Assembly (NCBI GenBank): GCA_900556485.1
Contig: USOX01000025.1
Location: forward strand, 1-38,002
From: an uncultured Dysgonomonas sp.
GTDB lineage: Bacteria > Bacteroidota > Bacteroidia > Bacteroidales > Dysgonomonadaceae
DNA: 38,002 nucleotides
Reading direction: 5' to 3'
Part shown: positions 18,587 through 27,232 of the stretch, piece by piece
Layout: each line of letters begins with the position of its first letter
Position numbering within the stretch: the first letter of the stretch is position 1
Translations under genes and position numbers: made by a program
Notes under the pieces: model-generated
What the model was told of the DNA's origin: nothing
What the model saw: only the letters and a program-made list of their open reading frames with translations
Database searches by the model: none

Positions 18587-21500
18587 TCCTGTTTATTTTT
18601 AGTAAATGTTTTATAGATAGAAGGTAACACAACCAATGTTAGAGCCGTGGCAGTTAATAATCCTCCTATTACCACTGTTGCGAGAGGCCTTTGCACTTCG
18701 GCTCCATCGCCTGTAGATAATGCCATTGGCAGGAATCCCAATGATGCGACAAGCGCAGTCATAATTACCGGACGAAGGCGCAGCATACACCCTTCGATTA
18801 CTCTCTCACGAATGTTTGTCATCCCTTCTTTTTCAAATATGTTGAATTGCCCAATCAGGACAATACCATTCAATACTGCTACGCCGAACAAAGCAATAAA
18901 CCCGACACCTGCCGAAATACTGAAAGGCATGTCACGTAACCATAGAGCCCAGATACCTCCAATAGCCGAAAGTGGTATAGCAGAGAATACAAACAAGGAC
19001 TCTTTTACACTTTTCAATGTGGCATATAGAAGAAAGAGTATTAATAACAATGCTAATGGAACGGCAACCATCAATCTGTCTTTTGCTTCTTTCAGATTTT
19101 GAAATTGTCCTCCGTATGTATAATAATATCCTGCCGGTAGTTTGAATTCTTTGTCTAATATATTCTGAATATCAAACACAGTGCTTTGCACATCACGTCC
19201 TCTGACATTAAATCCGACATAAATTCGCCTCTCTCCATTTTCGCGTGTTACCTGTGCAGGCGCATCTTCATATTTAATTTCAGCTACCTGAGAAAGAGGG
19301 ATTGTTCCTCCTGAAGAAAGGGGCAGATATAGATTTTCTAATGAAGAGATATTATTTCTCAGATCATTATCCATTCTTAATACTAAATCAAATCTACGGT
19401 CTTCCTCAAATACATATCCAGCCTCATTTCCGGCAAATGCTGTTTTAAGTACCATATTGGCATCTTTGACTGATATACCATATTTTGCTAATTGATCTCG
19501 ATTATATGTAACCTGAACCTGTGGTAATCCGGTAACTTTTTCAACAAACGGATCGCTCACTCCATCTACTTTTTTTATCAAAGAGGCTATCTTATTGGCA
19601 GATGCGCTAAGTACTTCCAGGTCATTTCCATAAATTTTAATGGCTACATCCTGTTTAATCCCTGTCACTAACTCATTGGTTCGCATCTGTATCGGCTGTG
19701 TCATTTCCACTCCTAATCCGGGTATCTCTCCGATAGCTTTTTCCATCTTCTCCATCAGCTCCTCTTTGGTTTTGGCTGATGTCCATTCTTTTTTAGGAAT
19801 TAAAGCAATCATCATGTCCGCTCGTTCAATAGGCATCGGATCAGTAGGGATTTCAGCACTACCAATACGGCTTACGGCTTGTTTTACTTCAGGAAACTGT
19901 TCTTTGAGTATTTTTTCAGCTTGAGAACAGCTTTTAATCATCTGTGACAAGGATGTTCCCTGGGCCATACTTATTTCTGCAGCAAAGTCGCCTTCTTCGA
20001 GATTAGGTATAAATTCGCCCCCCATTCTATTAAACATGAATACACTGACTGCAAATAGTGCAACCATACTTATGATTAGAGTTTTGCTCCAATTCAAGCT
20101 TTTGGTTATAATAGGACGATAGAAACTGTTAAGCTTATCCATTAGCTTATCTGAGATATTCCGCTTGTGCTCAGTTTTTTTACTTAAAAACAACGCACTT
20201 GCCATAGGTACATAAGTTAGAGATAGAATAAATGCACCCAATATGGCAAAGAACACTGTCATAGCCATTGGCTTGAACATCTTACCTTCTATACCGACCA
20301 AAGTGAAAAGTGGAATATAAACAATCATGATAATGATTTCCCCAAATGCTGCGCTATTCCTTATTTTAGAAGCTGAATCAAATACTTCCTGATCCATTTC
20401 TGCCTGTGTCAGCAACCTCCCTTTATATCGGTTTTTCATGACTCCTATATGATGACAGACGGCCTCGACAATGATGACCGCCCCATCCACAATCAATCCG
20501 AAGTCGATTGCTCCGAGGCTCATTAGGTTTCCACTTACACCAAATACACGCATCATACCAAATGCAAACAGCATAGATAGTGGTATTACGGAGGCAACTA
20601 CCAATCCGGCTCTGTAATTCCCTAAGAAAAGTACAAGAATGAATATGACGATCAATCCACCCTCTATCAAGTTTTTGGTAATAGTGTTCGTTACTCTGTC
20701 TACCAATTGTGTTCTGTCAATAAACGGCTCGATAATGACTCCCTCCGGTAAACTCTTTTGAACCTGAGCCATACGCTCTTTTACATTTTTGATTACCTCT
20801 TGAAAGTTTTCACCCTTCAACATCAGGGTAATACCTGCAACAACTTCCCCTTCTCCATTTCGGGTCACAGCTCCATAGCGTGTTGCACTTCCATACTGTA
20901 CTTTTGCTACATCCCGAACAAGGATAGGAGTACCATTGACTGTTTTAATAGGTATCCTTTCTATATCTTCCAAAGACTTGACAATACCTAACCCTCGTAT
21001 GAAATACTGATTACTGTATTGTTCAATATAGCTTCCTCCCGTGTTTTCGTTATTGTTTTCAAGTGCAGTATATAATTCTGGGATTGTTATATTTACAGCA
21101 TTGAGTTTATCCGCGTTAATGGCTATCTCGTATTGTTTTACAAAACCGCCCCAGCCACTTATCTCTGCTACACCTTCTGTACCTGAGAGTTGCTTTCTAA
21201 CGATCCAATCCTGCATGGTACGCAAGTCAGATATACTGTATTTATCCTCATAACCTTCCTTTGCCCGTATTGTATAGTGATAGATCTCTCCTAATCCGGT
21301 AGATATAGGAGCTAAACTAATCTTACCTACTCCTTGAGGAATAACTTCCTCCGCTTCTTTTAGTTGCTGGTCTACCTGCTGACGTGCCCAGTAAATGTCA
21401 GCATCTTCTTTAAATACAATGGTTATAACGGATAAGCCACTTCGGCTGATACTTCTTCTTTCTATAACTTTGGGAATATTGGCTAAAGCCATTTCTAAGG

Positions 21501-21702
21501 GAGTAGTAATAAACTGCTCCACTTCCTGTGCTCCTAAGGATGGAGCCTGAGTAATGACCTGCACCTGATTATTGGTGATATCAGGGGTAGAGTCGAATGG
21601 TAATTGAGACAGGGAATAAGTCCCCCAAATAATGAGGGCTACAGTCATGACTCCAATTACCAATTTATTCTCTATCGAGAATTTAATCAGTTTTTGAAAC
21701 AT
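18583..21702 (-). CDS. czcA: Heavy-metal RND efflux pump (CzcA type)
   Basis: A 1039-aa inner-membrane RND transporter. FDSTPDITNNQVQV after the first helix and GIKQDVAIKIYG in the porter domain are CzcA/CusA family features. The fourth membrane helix carries DFGLIVDGAVIIVE with Asp400, Asp406 and Glu413, equivalent to the proton-relay triad of the Zn/Co/Cd-type CzcA (402/408/415 in the Cupriavidus protein); this argues against a CusA-type Cu/Ag pump. The protein should export divalent cations from the periplasm in complex with CzcB and CzcC. The ATG at 21702 matches the family start (MFQKLIKFSIENKLVIG); an in-frame start at 21744 would add 14 atypical residues. Confidence 0.93.
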   Translation of the reverse strand: MFQKLIKFSIENKLVIGVMTVALIIWGTYSLSQLPFDSTPDITNNQVQVITQAPSLGAQEVEQFITTPLEMALANIPKVIERRSISRSGLSVITIVFKEDADIYWARQQVDQQLKEAEEVIPQGVGKISLAPISTGLGEIYHYTIRAKEGYEDKYSISDLRTMQDWIVRKQLSGTEGVAEISGWGGFVKQYEIAINADKLNAVNITIPELYTALENNNENTGGSYIEQYSNQYFIRGLGIVKSLEDIERIPIKTVNGTPILVRDVAKVQYGSATRYGAVTRNGEGEVVAGITLMLKGENFQEVIKNVKERMAQVQKSLPEGVIIEPFIDRTQLVDRVTNTITKNLIEGGLIVIFILVLFLGNYRAGLVVASVIPLSMLFAFGMMRVFGVSGNLMSLGAIDFGLIVDGAVIIVEAVCHHIGVMKNRYKGRLLTQAEMDQEVFDSASKIRNSAAFGEIIIMIVYIPLFTLVGIEGKMFKPMAMTVFFAILGAFILSLTYVPMASALFLSKKTEHKRNISDKLMDKLNSFYRPIITKSLNWSKTLIISMVALFAVSVFMFNRMGGEFIPNLEEGDFAAEISMAQGTSLSQMIKSCSQAEKILKEQFPEVKQAVSRIGSAEIPTDPMPIERADMMIALIPKKEWTSAKTKEELMEKMEKAIGEIPGLGVEMTQPIQMRTNELVTGIKQDVAIKIYGNDLEVLSASANKIASLIKKVDGVSDPFVEKVTGLPQVQVTYNRDQLAKYGISVKDANMVLKTAFAGNEAGYVFEEDRRFDLVLRMDNDLRNNISSLENLYLPLSSGGTIPLSQVAEIKYEDAPAQVTRENGERRIYVGFNVRGRDVQSTVFDIQNILDKEFKLPAGYYYTYGGQFQNLKEAKDRLMVAVPLALLLILFLLYATLKSVKESLFVFSAIPLSAIGGIWALWLRDMPFSISAGVGFIALFGVAVLNGIVLIGQFNIFEKEGMTNIRERVIEGCMLRLRPVIMTALVASLGFLPMALSTGDGAEVQRPLATVVIGGLLTATALTLVVLPSIYKTFTKNKQE

Positions 21703-21785
21703 AATTTGAATATTAAAATATAACAATAGGATTGTACGATACATCTACCTTTAGACGTATCAATTGGATACAAGAATGTTATATT

Positions 21786-22103
21786 TTAAGCCTTAGGAGG
21801 TCTCCAAAGACTATCCAGATGAGATGAAGTTTGATTTTCATTATAAATAGCAATCTTCTTGACCGGAGTACTATCTATATTTCGCAGGTCAAAGCTATTT
21901 TTTGCTATAAAATTGGGATTGTGAAAGCTGGAACATGCGCAAAACGGAGTACATATTTCCTGAGCAGAATCGCTTTCACTATGAGCAGTTGAAACCTGTT
22001 CTGTCTTATCTTGTAAAGAATCTATAGTCTGTATATTGCAATTGCATGGAAGCAAGGCAAGACACAGAAAATAAATACTTATAATAAAGACAAATGGTCT
22101 CAT
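21786..22103 (-). CDS. Small exported Cys-rich protein, DUF6660-like, leader gene of the czc operon
   Basis: A 105-aa protein starting with a hydrophobic signal segment (VFIISIYFLCLALLPC). The mature part holds CNCNIQT, then CTPFCACSSFH, and ends LWRPPKA. The CxPFCxC motif and the WxPPK end resemble DUF6660 proteins, small exported proteins that precede czc genes in Bacteroidetes. The cysteines suggest periplasmic metal binding. It is the first gene after the operator and promoter, 83 bases upstream of czcA. Function is unproven. Confidence 0.68.
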   Translation of the reverse strand: MRPFVFIISIYFLCLALLPCNCNIQTIDSLQDKTEQVSTAHSESDSAQEICTPFCACSSFHNPNFIAKNSFDLRNIDSTPVKKIAIYNENQTSSHLDSLWRPPKA

Positions 22104-22122
22104 TTTGTTTTTCTTTATGCTA

Positions 22123-22130
22123 CAAATATA
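22123..22130 (-). promoter_or_regulatory. Probable -7 promoter element of the metal-efflux operon
   Basis: On the - strand this reads TATATTTG, an exact fit to TAnnTTTG, about 20 bases upstream of the ATG of the DUF6660-like gene. The palindrome at 22143-22157 lies about 13 bases further upstream. Confidence 0.55.
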
Positions 22131-22142
22131 AAAATAAATTTA

Positions 22143-22157
22143 TGCAACTCAGTTGCA
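22143..22157. promoter_or_regulatory. Operator-like palindrome TGCAACT-C-AGTTGCA, probably the Fur-family site
   Basis: A perfect 7-1-7 palindrome lies between the Fur-family gene and the czc operon, where the -33 region of the operon promoter is expected. The 7-1-7 layout matches Fur-type boxes. The adjacent Fur-family protein is the natural candidate to bind it; this is inferred from position and symmetry. Confidence 0.6.
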
Positions 22158-22232
22158 GACTTCTATTTTTTGTTAAAGAAGGGTTTTAATAGTTTGTATA
22201 TTTATTGAAAAAAAGATTGTAGATAGCAAATA

Positions 22233-22658
22233 TCATGAATTAATGAGCTTATTACACTGGCCGCAATATCCTTTAATTACAAGATTTACACTTTCTATTT
22301 GCATAACGGGTGATAATTGAAATCCAGGAATAGATATATTATCCAGACAGAATGCCTTTTTACAATGATTACAATAAAAATGAGCGTGCATATCTTCAAT
22401 ACTGCAATGGCAATCTCGACTACATACAGAATACTTAACAGAGCCTGAGCCGTCATCGAAGCTATGTATTAATTGATGCTCATGAAATAAATGTATTGTT
22501 CTTGATATTGTAGACTTATCTACGGTATCAAGTTGAGATTCTAAATCGGACAAACTAAACGCCCTGTCAAATTCAAGCATCGCTTTTAGTACCAGTATGC
22601 GAATAGCTGTTGGTTTTATATCCCGCTCTTCTAATAGATTTACAAAAAGACTGTTCAT
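22233..22658 (-). CDS. Fur-family transcriptional regulator
   Basis: A 141-aa Fur-family metalloregulator. The winged helix domain includes KPTAIRILVLKAMLEFDRAFSLSDLESQL and DKSTISRTIHLFHEHQLIH (recognition helix). The dimerisation domain holds HAHFYCNHCKKAFCLDN and ends GYCGQCNKLI; the two CxxC motifs form the structural zinc site and HAHF the regulatory site. It heads the - strand metal cluster, 129 bases from the next gene, with a matching palindrome between them. It probably represses the czc operon until Zn or a related metal is in excess, or responds to it in another way. It may be Zur-like, but the metal cannot be fixed from sequence alone. Confidence 0.87.
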   Translation of the reverse strand: MNSLFVNLLEERDIKPTAIRILVLKAMLEFDRAFSLSDLESQLDTVDKSTISRTIHLFHEHQLIHSFDDGSGSVKYSVCSRDCHCSIEDMHAHFYCNHCKKAFCLDNISIPGFQLSPVMQIESVNLVIKGYCGQCNKLINS

Positions 22659-22912
22659 AATGCAGTATTTTATAATATAGAGTTTATAAAGTTATGTTTT
22701 TTATTGAAAATTAATATACAAATCAAAACTTAATTAGATTTGTGCATTAAGACTTCTAAAGTTAGATTTTTTACAAAATGTGTGCTCGTTTTTGAGAAAT
22801 GTCTATAATAATAGGTGATAATAATTAACATGTTGAAAACTTGGCTCATAAATCTCGATATATTTAGAATGATTTTAATTATTTTTATAGTGTAACAATC
22901 TAAAATCTAATT

Positions 22913-25900
22913 ATGTATAGTTTATTTCCAGACGAACACGTATATATTGATTTTTCCGTCAAAATTTCTATTCCAGTCGGAAAGAATAAAAAGACCTATT
23001 ATATAGGGAAAGAGAAGGGTATCCTTAAAAAGTATGAAGGCGATATCTTTTCCGGCTATGAGTTTCGAACTGTGCATGGATTTGTCTATTTTCTTTCAAA
23101 GAATAAAGATAAATATCCCAAAGAAGCCTATGATGCTGTATTCTACCTTCAGTTGGATGAAAACCAAAAACTAGATTTAGGAAACATTCAAAATTGTAAA
23201 AAGAAACTACTCATAGGCAAGCATCCATCTATTTTACATATTGTTTCGTCATGGAATAACGCATTTCAATACAAACAAGAAAAACGGAATGAAATAGGAG
23301 ATATAGTACAATACGGATTACGCCCACCACAAACTGGAGCATTGCATTCAATTTTAGCACATTGGAGCATTTCAAATAAGCCTGCTTTAGTTATAATGCC
23401 TACAGGAACAGGAAAAACAGAAACAATGCTCTGCCTGTTAATAGCAAATCAAAATGAAAAAACATTAGTTATAGTACCAACTGATTCTCTGCGAACACAG
23501 ATTTCCAATAAATTTATAGGATTAGGTATTCTTAAAGCTGAACCATTTGATATTATTGCAAATTCCGCTCTTTACCCCAAAGTATCTGTACTTAAAACAA
23601 CCATTGATACAATTGAAGATGCAGAGAAATTATTAGATGCTAATGTGATTGTTTCTACACCTCAGATATTATCAAACCTTCTAAAGACAGGGAAAAGTGA
23701 TATTTTTAAATTAATTGTTCAGCAATGTAATAATTTGATTGTAGATGAAGCACATCATATTGCAGCAAAAACATGGAAAGATATAAAACTAAATTTTGAA
23801 GCGGCAGGAAAGCCTGTGTTGTTGTTTACTGCAACCCCATTCAGAAATGATGGAGGTCGGATTGAAGGAGAAACTATATACAACTACCCATTGTCTTTAG
23901 CACAAAGAGATAAGTATTATGAGAAAATTATATTTGCCCCTATTGTAGATTTTAATCCGGCTACAGCTGATGAAAAAATTGCAGAAAAGGCTATTGAAAC
24001 ACTAAAAAGAGACCTTGAAGCTGGATATGACCATATCTTGATGGCTCGTGTAGATGAGAGATCGAAAGCAGAAGAAGTTTACGAGCAGATATATAAAAAA
24101 TACTCGGAGTATTCTCCTGTGTTTATTCATAGTGGTATATCAAAAACTTTGCAGCGGGAAATACTTGAAGGTATTAAAGAAAAAAGACATCGAATTATTG
24201 TTTGTGTAGACATGCTTGGAGAAGGGTTTGATCTTCCTCAATTAAAAATTTGTGCAATGCATGAGATGCATAAAAACATTACCACCTCATTTCAGTTTAT
24301 TGGAAGGTTCACAAGGACAACTGGAAGTAACCTTGGTCCGGCTACTATTATAGCTAACATCGTCGATAATAGCTTTAAAGGAGTGCTAAGCGAATTGTAT
24401 CGTAAAGATTCGGATTGGGACAAAATCATAAGCCAATCAAATGAAGATATTATTGGAAATATTGTCAAGGAAGAAAATTTCTTTAGGAACTTTTCAGATG
24501 TGCCAATACCATATAAGATTCCAATACGAAATATTATGCCTGCTATGAGTACTGTTGTTTTTAAGTTATATGACAATGATGTTCTTTGGCATCCTGAAAA
24601 ATATACTGAATATTTCAAAAATAAAAAATATGAAACGGTTGCAGTTGAACATAACGAAAAGAATTTACAGATAATTATAGTACGAAGTACAGACAAAGTT
24701 CCTTGGGGAAAAATCGACGACTTAATTAATACTGAATATGACCTATACATTGCATATTTGAATCCTGAACAGAAACTTTTATATATTAACAGTTCTAATA
24801 ATGGGTCTACTCATGATAAACTCGCAGAAGCACTAGTTGGTAAAAATATTTCTCTTTACAATGAAGGTGACATATATCGGGTTTTGCATAATGTATTTCA
24901 ATTAGAGTTGTTTAATCTTGGATTAAAATCCCATTTGGATGGTCCGATTAGTTTTACAATGTATGCCGGAAATGGAATTGTTAAAGGACTGAGTGAAATT
25001 GAGAAAGGAATGCATAGCTCGAATTTATTTGGTACAGGCTATGAGGACGGAGAGAAAATAACTATTGGCTGCTCAAATAAAGGTCGCGTCTGGACAAAGT
25101 TGGTTAAATCAATCCCCGATTATTGCGAATGGTGTGATAAGACAGGAGTTAAATTATTGGATGAAACGATTGATACAAAAAATATTTTTGACTTCATTCA
25201 AAAGCCTGAAAGAATATCTAAATTTCCAGAAGGGAAAGTTCCAATATCAATTAAATGGAATGAGAAGTTTTATTATGACCCACAATCGGCTGTTTATGGC
25301 TCTAACCTACTAATAGACTACAATATTGAGTTAGTAGCTCACACTCCAAACACTATTGAGTTTGACGTTATTACAGGAAGTAGAGTTTCTTCATATAAGT
25401 TGGAATTAAATGAAGATAAGAATGGGCGTGGATATAAATATACTCTCATCAAAGGCAGTCCAATTATTGTAAGTCAACGAATGGAAAATAAAGATATTAT
25501 TGATTTATTCTTTGAATACCCACCTACGATATGGTTTCAGGACAATTCAAAAATGTACAATGATTTGTTTTTCTTATTCAACTATAAATCTCCAATATTC
25601 GATACTGAAAAGGTAATCGCCTACAATTGGGATGGTATTGATATTACTAAAGAATCACAGAAAAAAACTAAGCGAGAGGATTCGATACAATACAGAATAC
25701 TTGAACGCCTGAAAGCAGAACCAGAATATGATATTATTTTTGATGATGATGACGCAAATGAGGCAAGCGATATTATTGCAATAAAAGGATATGAATCAGA
25801 ACATAATAAGCTCATTTTTGAATTATATCATTGCAAATTTTCATCTAAAGATGAACCTGGAGGACGTTTAAAAGATTTATATGAGGTGTGCGGGCAAGCA

Positions 25901-26206
25901 CAACGAAGTTATCATTGGAGACACAATGCAATAGAATTGTTGAACCACATGAACCGCAGGAATAGCAACCGGCTTGCACAAGGAAATCCGTCAAGATACG
26001 AGAAAGGTGGAGACGATGAATTACTTATAATCCAAAATATGTTGCTTTCTAATTATTGCGATATTGAGTTTCATATATATGTTGTTCAGCCAGGGATAGA
26101 GAAGAATAAATTGGTTAATAGTTCGGAGTTGCTATCATTACTTGGTGCAACCGATTTACTTTTAAAGAGAACAGGAAACGAATTTTCTATAATCACGAAT
26201 GAATAA
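22913..26206 (+). CDS. SF2 DEAD/DEAH-box helicase with possible C-terminal nuclease domain (putative defence protein)
   Basis: A 1097-aa protein. After a 130-residue N-terminal domain comes a full SF2 helicase: RPPQTGALHSI (Q-motif-like) near 137, Walker A PTGTGKT at 163-169, DEAH at 278-281, TATPF at 306-310, DMLGEGFDLP near 433-442 and motif VI QFIGRFTRT at 461-469. The architecture resembles the helicase subunit of type III restriction and related defence systems. Residues about 550-930 are unassigned. The C-terminus has DDANEASDIIAI (about 944-956), then IFELYHCKFSS and a conserved-looking GRLKDLYEVCGQAQRS; the D...HxK arrangement may be a degenerate PD-(D/E)XK nuclease. No methyltransferase is beside it. 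It is the first of three + strand genes, separated by 152 and 124 bases. Helicase is certain; nuclease and defence role are inference. Confidence 0.82.
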   Translation: MYSLFPDEHVYIDFSVKISIPVGKNKKTYYIGKEKGILKKYEGDIFSGYEFRTVHGFVYFLSKNKDKYPKEAYDAVFYLQLDENQKLDLGNIQNCKKKLLIGKHPSILHIVSSWNNAFQYKQEKRNEIGDIVQYGLRPPQTGALHSILAHWSISNKPALVIMPTGTGKTETMLCLLIANQNEKTLVIVPTDSLRTQISNKFIGLGILKAEPFDIIANSALYPKVSVLKTTIDTIEDAEKLLDANVIVSTPQILSNLLKTGKSDIFKLIVQQCNNLIVDEAHHIAAKTWKDIKLNFEAAGKPVLLFTATPFRNDGGRIEGETIYNYPLSLAQRDKYYEKIIFAPIVDFNPATADEKIAEKAIETLKRDLEAGYDHILMARVDERSKAEEVYEQIYKKYSEYSPVFIHSGISKTLQREILEGIKEKRHRIIVCVDMLGEGFDLPQLKICAMHEMHKNITTSFQFIGRFTRTTGSNLGPATIIANIVDNSFKGVLSELYRKDSDWDKIISQSNEDIIGNIVKEENFFRNFSDVPIPYKIPIRNIMPAMSTVVFKLYDNDVLWHPEKYTEYFKNKKYETVAVEHNEKNLQIIIVRSTDKVPWGKIDDLINTEYDLYIAYLNPEQKLLYINSSNNGSTHDKLAEALVGKNISLYNEGDIYRVLHNVFQLELFNLGLKSHLDGPISFTMYAGNGIVKGLSEIEKGMHSSNLFGTGYEDGEKITIGCSNKGRVWTKLVKSIPDYCEWCDKTGVKLLDETIDTKNIFDFIQKPERISKFPEGKVPISIKWNEKFYYDPQSAVYGSNLLIDYNIELVAHTPNTIEFDVITGSRVSSYKLELNEDKNGRGYKYTLIKGSPIIVSQRMENKDIIDLFFEYPPTIWFQDNSKMYNDLFFLFNYKSPIFDTEKVIAYNWDGIDITKESQKKTKREDSIQYRILERLKAEPEYDIIFDDDDANEASDIIAIKGYESEHNKLIFELYHCKFSSKDEPGGRLKDLYEVCGQAQRSYHWRHNAIELLNHMNRRNSNRLAQGNPSRYEKGGDDELLIIQNMLLSNYCDIEFHIYVVQPGIEKNKLVNSSELLSLLGATDLLLKRTGNEFSIITNE

Positions 26207-26358
26207 TTGGCTACGGCTGATAATAATAAAGTTATTTGTCAATTTTGTAAACACAACAAAGTCTATAAAACAAATACCCATATAGTCATATTGAATAAAT
26301 ATTCAATCATCTTTCTTTATTCTTTGTACTCTTACAGACTAAAATATTACAGCGTGCT

Positions 26359-27108
26359 ATGAAAGATAAATGTTACCTTATAAAAAGTATTTCTCCCTAT
26401 ATTAGAAGAGGAGATACATTAGAATTTGTTAATAAGTATCTTTATGTATCGATTAATGAGGATTGGGAATATGCTCCCAATATTGAAATTAGTTATAGTG
26501 AGGAATATAAATCAGAAGTTACTTTAGCTAGTGAATATGTGAAGGTGAAACGTATCATTCCCGAAATATTCGATTCATATTATGCAAGTACAATTCGTAA
26601 ATTGAGTGAATCTTTTTCAGAAAATGGAGAGTATTACTTTAAATATAGCATAAAGACCTGTAAATTGTATCTTTTTACAGATTCTAAGCACGTAACTATA
26701 GATATTAATAATGATATAGATAATTTTTATTGTAATTTTTCCCGATATAGTGGAATTCGAGGACGAAATACAGCAAGGAAAGAATTAGATACTTTGCCGG
26801 AAGAGGTGATGAGGCAACTCTTCAATCTAACAATAGAATTATTGCATGATCCGCAAAATCTCAAGAATTTGAAAGACGAATATTACAAGCAATTAAGTCT
26901 GTTAATAGAAAATAGAGAACCTATTAAAGGTCTTATTTTAAATGCAGATATTGCGTTTAATGAAGTGCGAACACAAATTACTGATAGAATAGAATCAATA
27001 GAAAATAGGATGATTAATTTTGATGATTCAGTTGAAAATCGGAATGAACTAAGAGGCGAATTAAAAGGTTTAAAATATTGTCTTAAAATTCTTGATAGCA
27101 ATAGATAA
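26359..27108 (+). CDS. Protein of unknown function within the helicase-HEPN island
   Basis: A 249-aa protein I do not recognise. The first 130 residues look mixed alpha/beta and are rich in acidic and aromatic residues, including EDWEYAPNIEISYSEEY. The C-terminal part (about 150-249) is helical, with DEYYKQLSLLIENREPIKGL followed by a likely coiled coil (about 200-240). No signal peptide, membrane segment or catalytic motif is visible. It lies between the helicase and the HEPN protein on the same strand and is probably part of the same system, perhaps as adaptor or sensor; that role is inference. AT content is high, as in its neighbours. Confidence 0.72.
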   Translation: MKDKCYLIKSISPYIRRGDTLEFVNKYLYVSINEDWEYAPNIEISYSEEYKSEVTLASEYVKVKRIIPEIFDSYYASTIRKLSESFSENGEYYFKYSIKTCKLYLFTDSKHVTIDINNDIDNFYCNFSRYSGIRGRNTARKELDTLPEEVMRQLFNLTIELLHDPQNLKNLKDEYYKQLSLLIENREPIKGLILNADIAFNEVRTQITDRIESIENRMINFDDSVENRNELRGELKGLKYCLKILDSNR

Positions 27109-27232
27109 TATATCACCTTATTAAACTATTCAATATAAAAAACTAATAAAATCACCTTAAATTCTAGACTCATTAAATGCTACCATCTAATTTTTAACAA
27201 CTTAAGTAATATAGGCTATTTTTTGTATTAAA

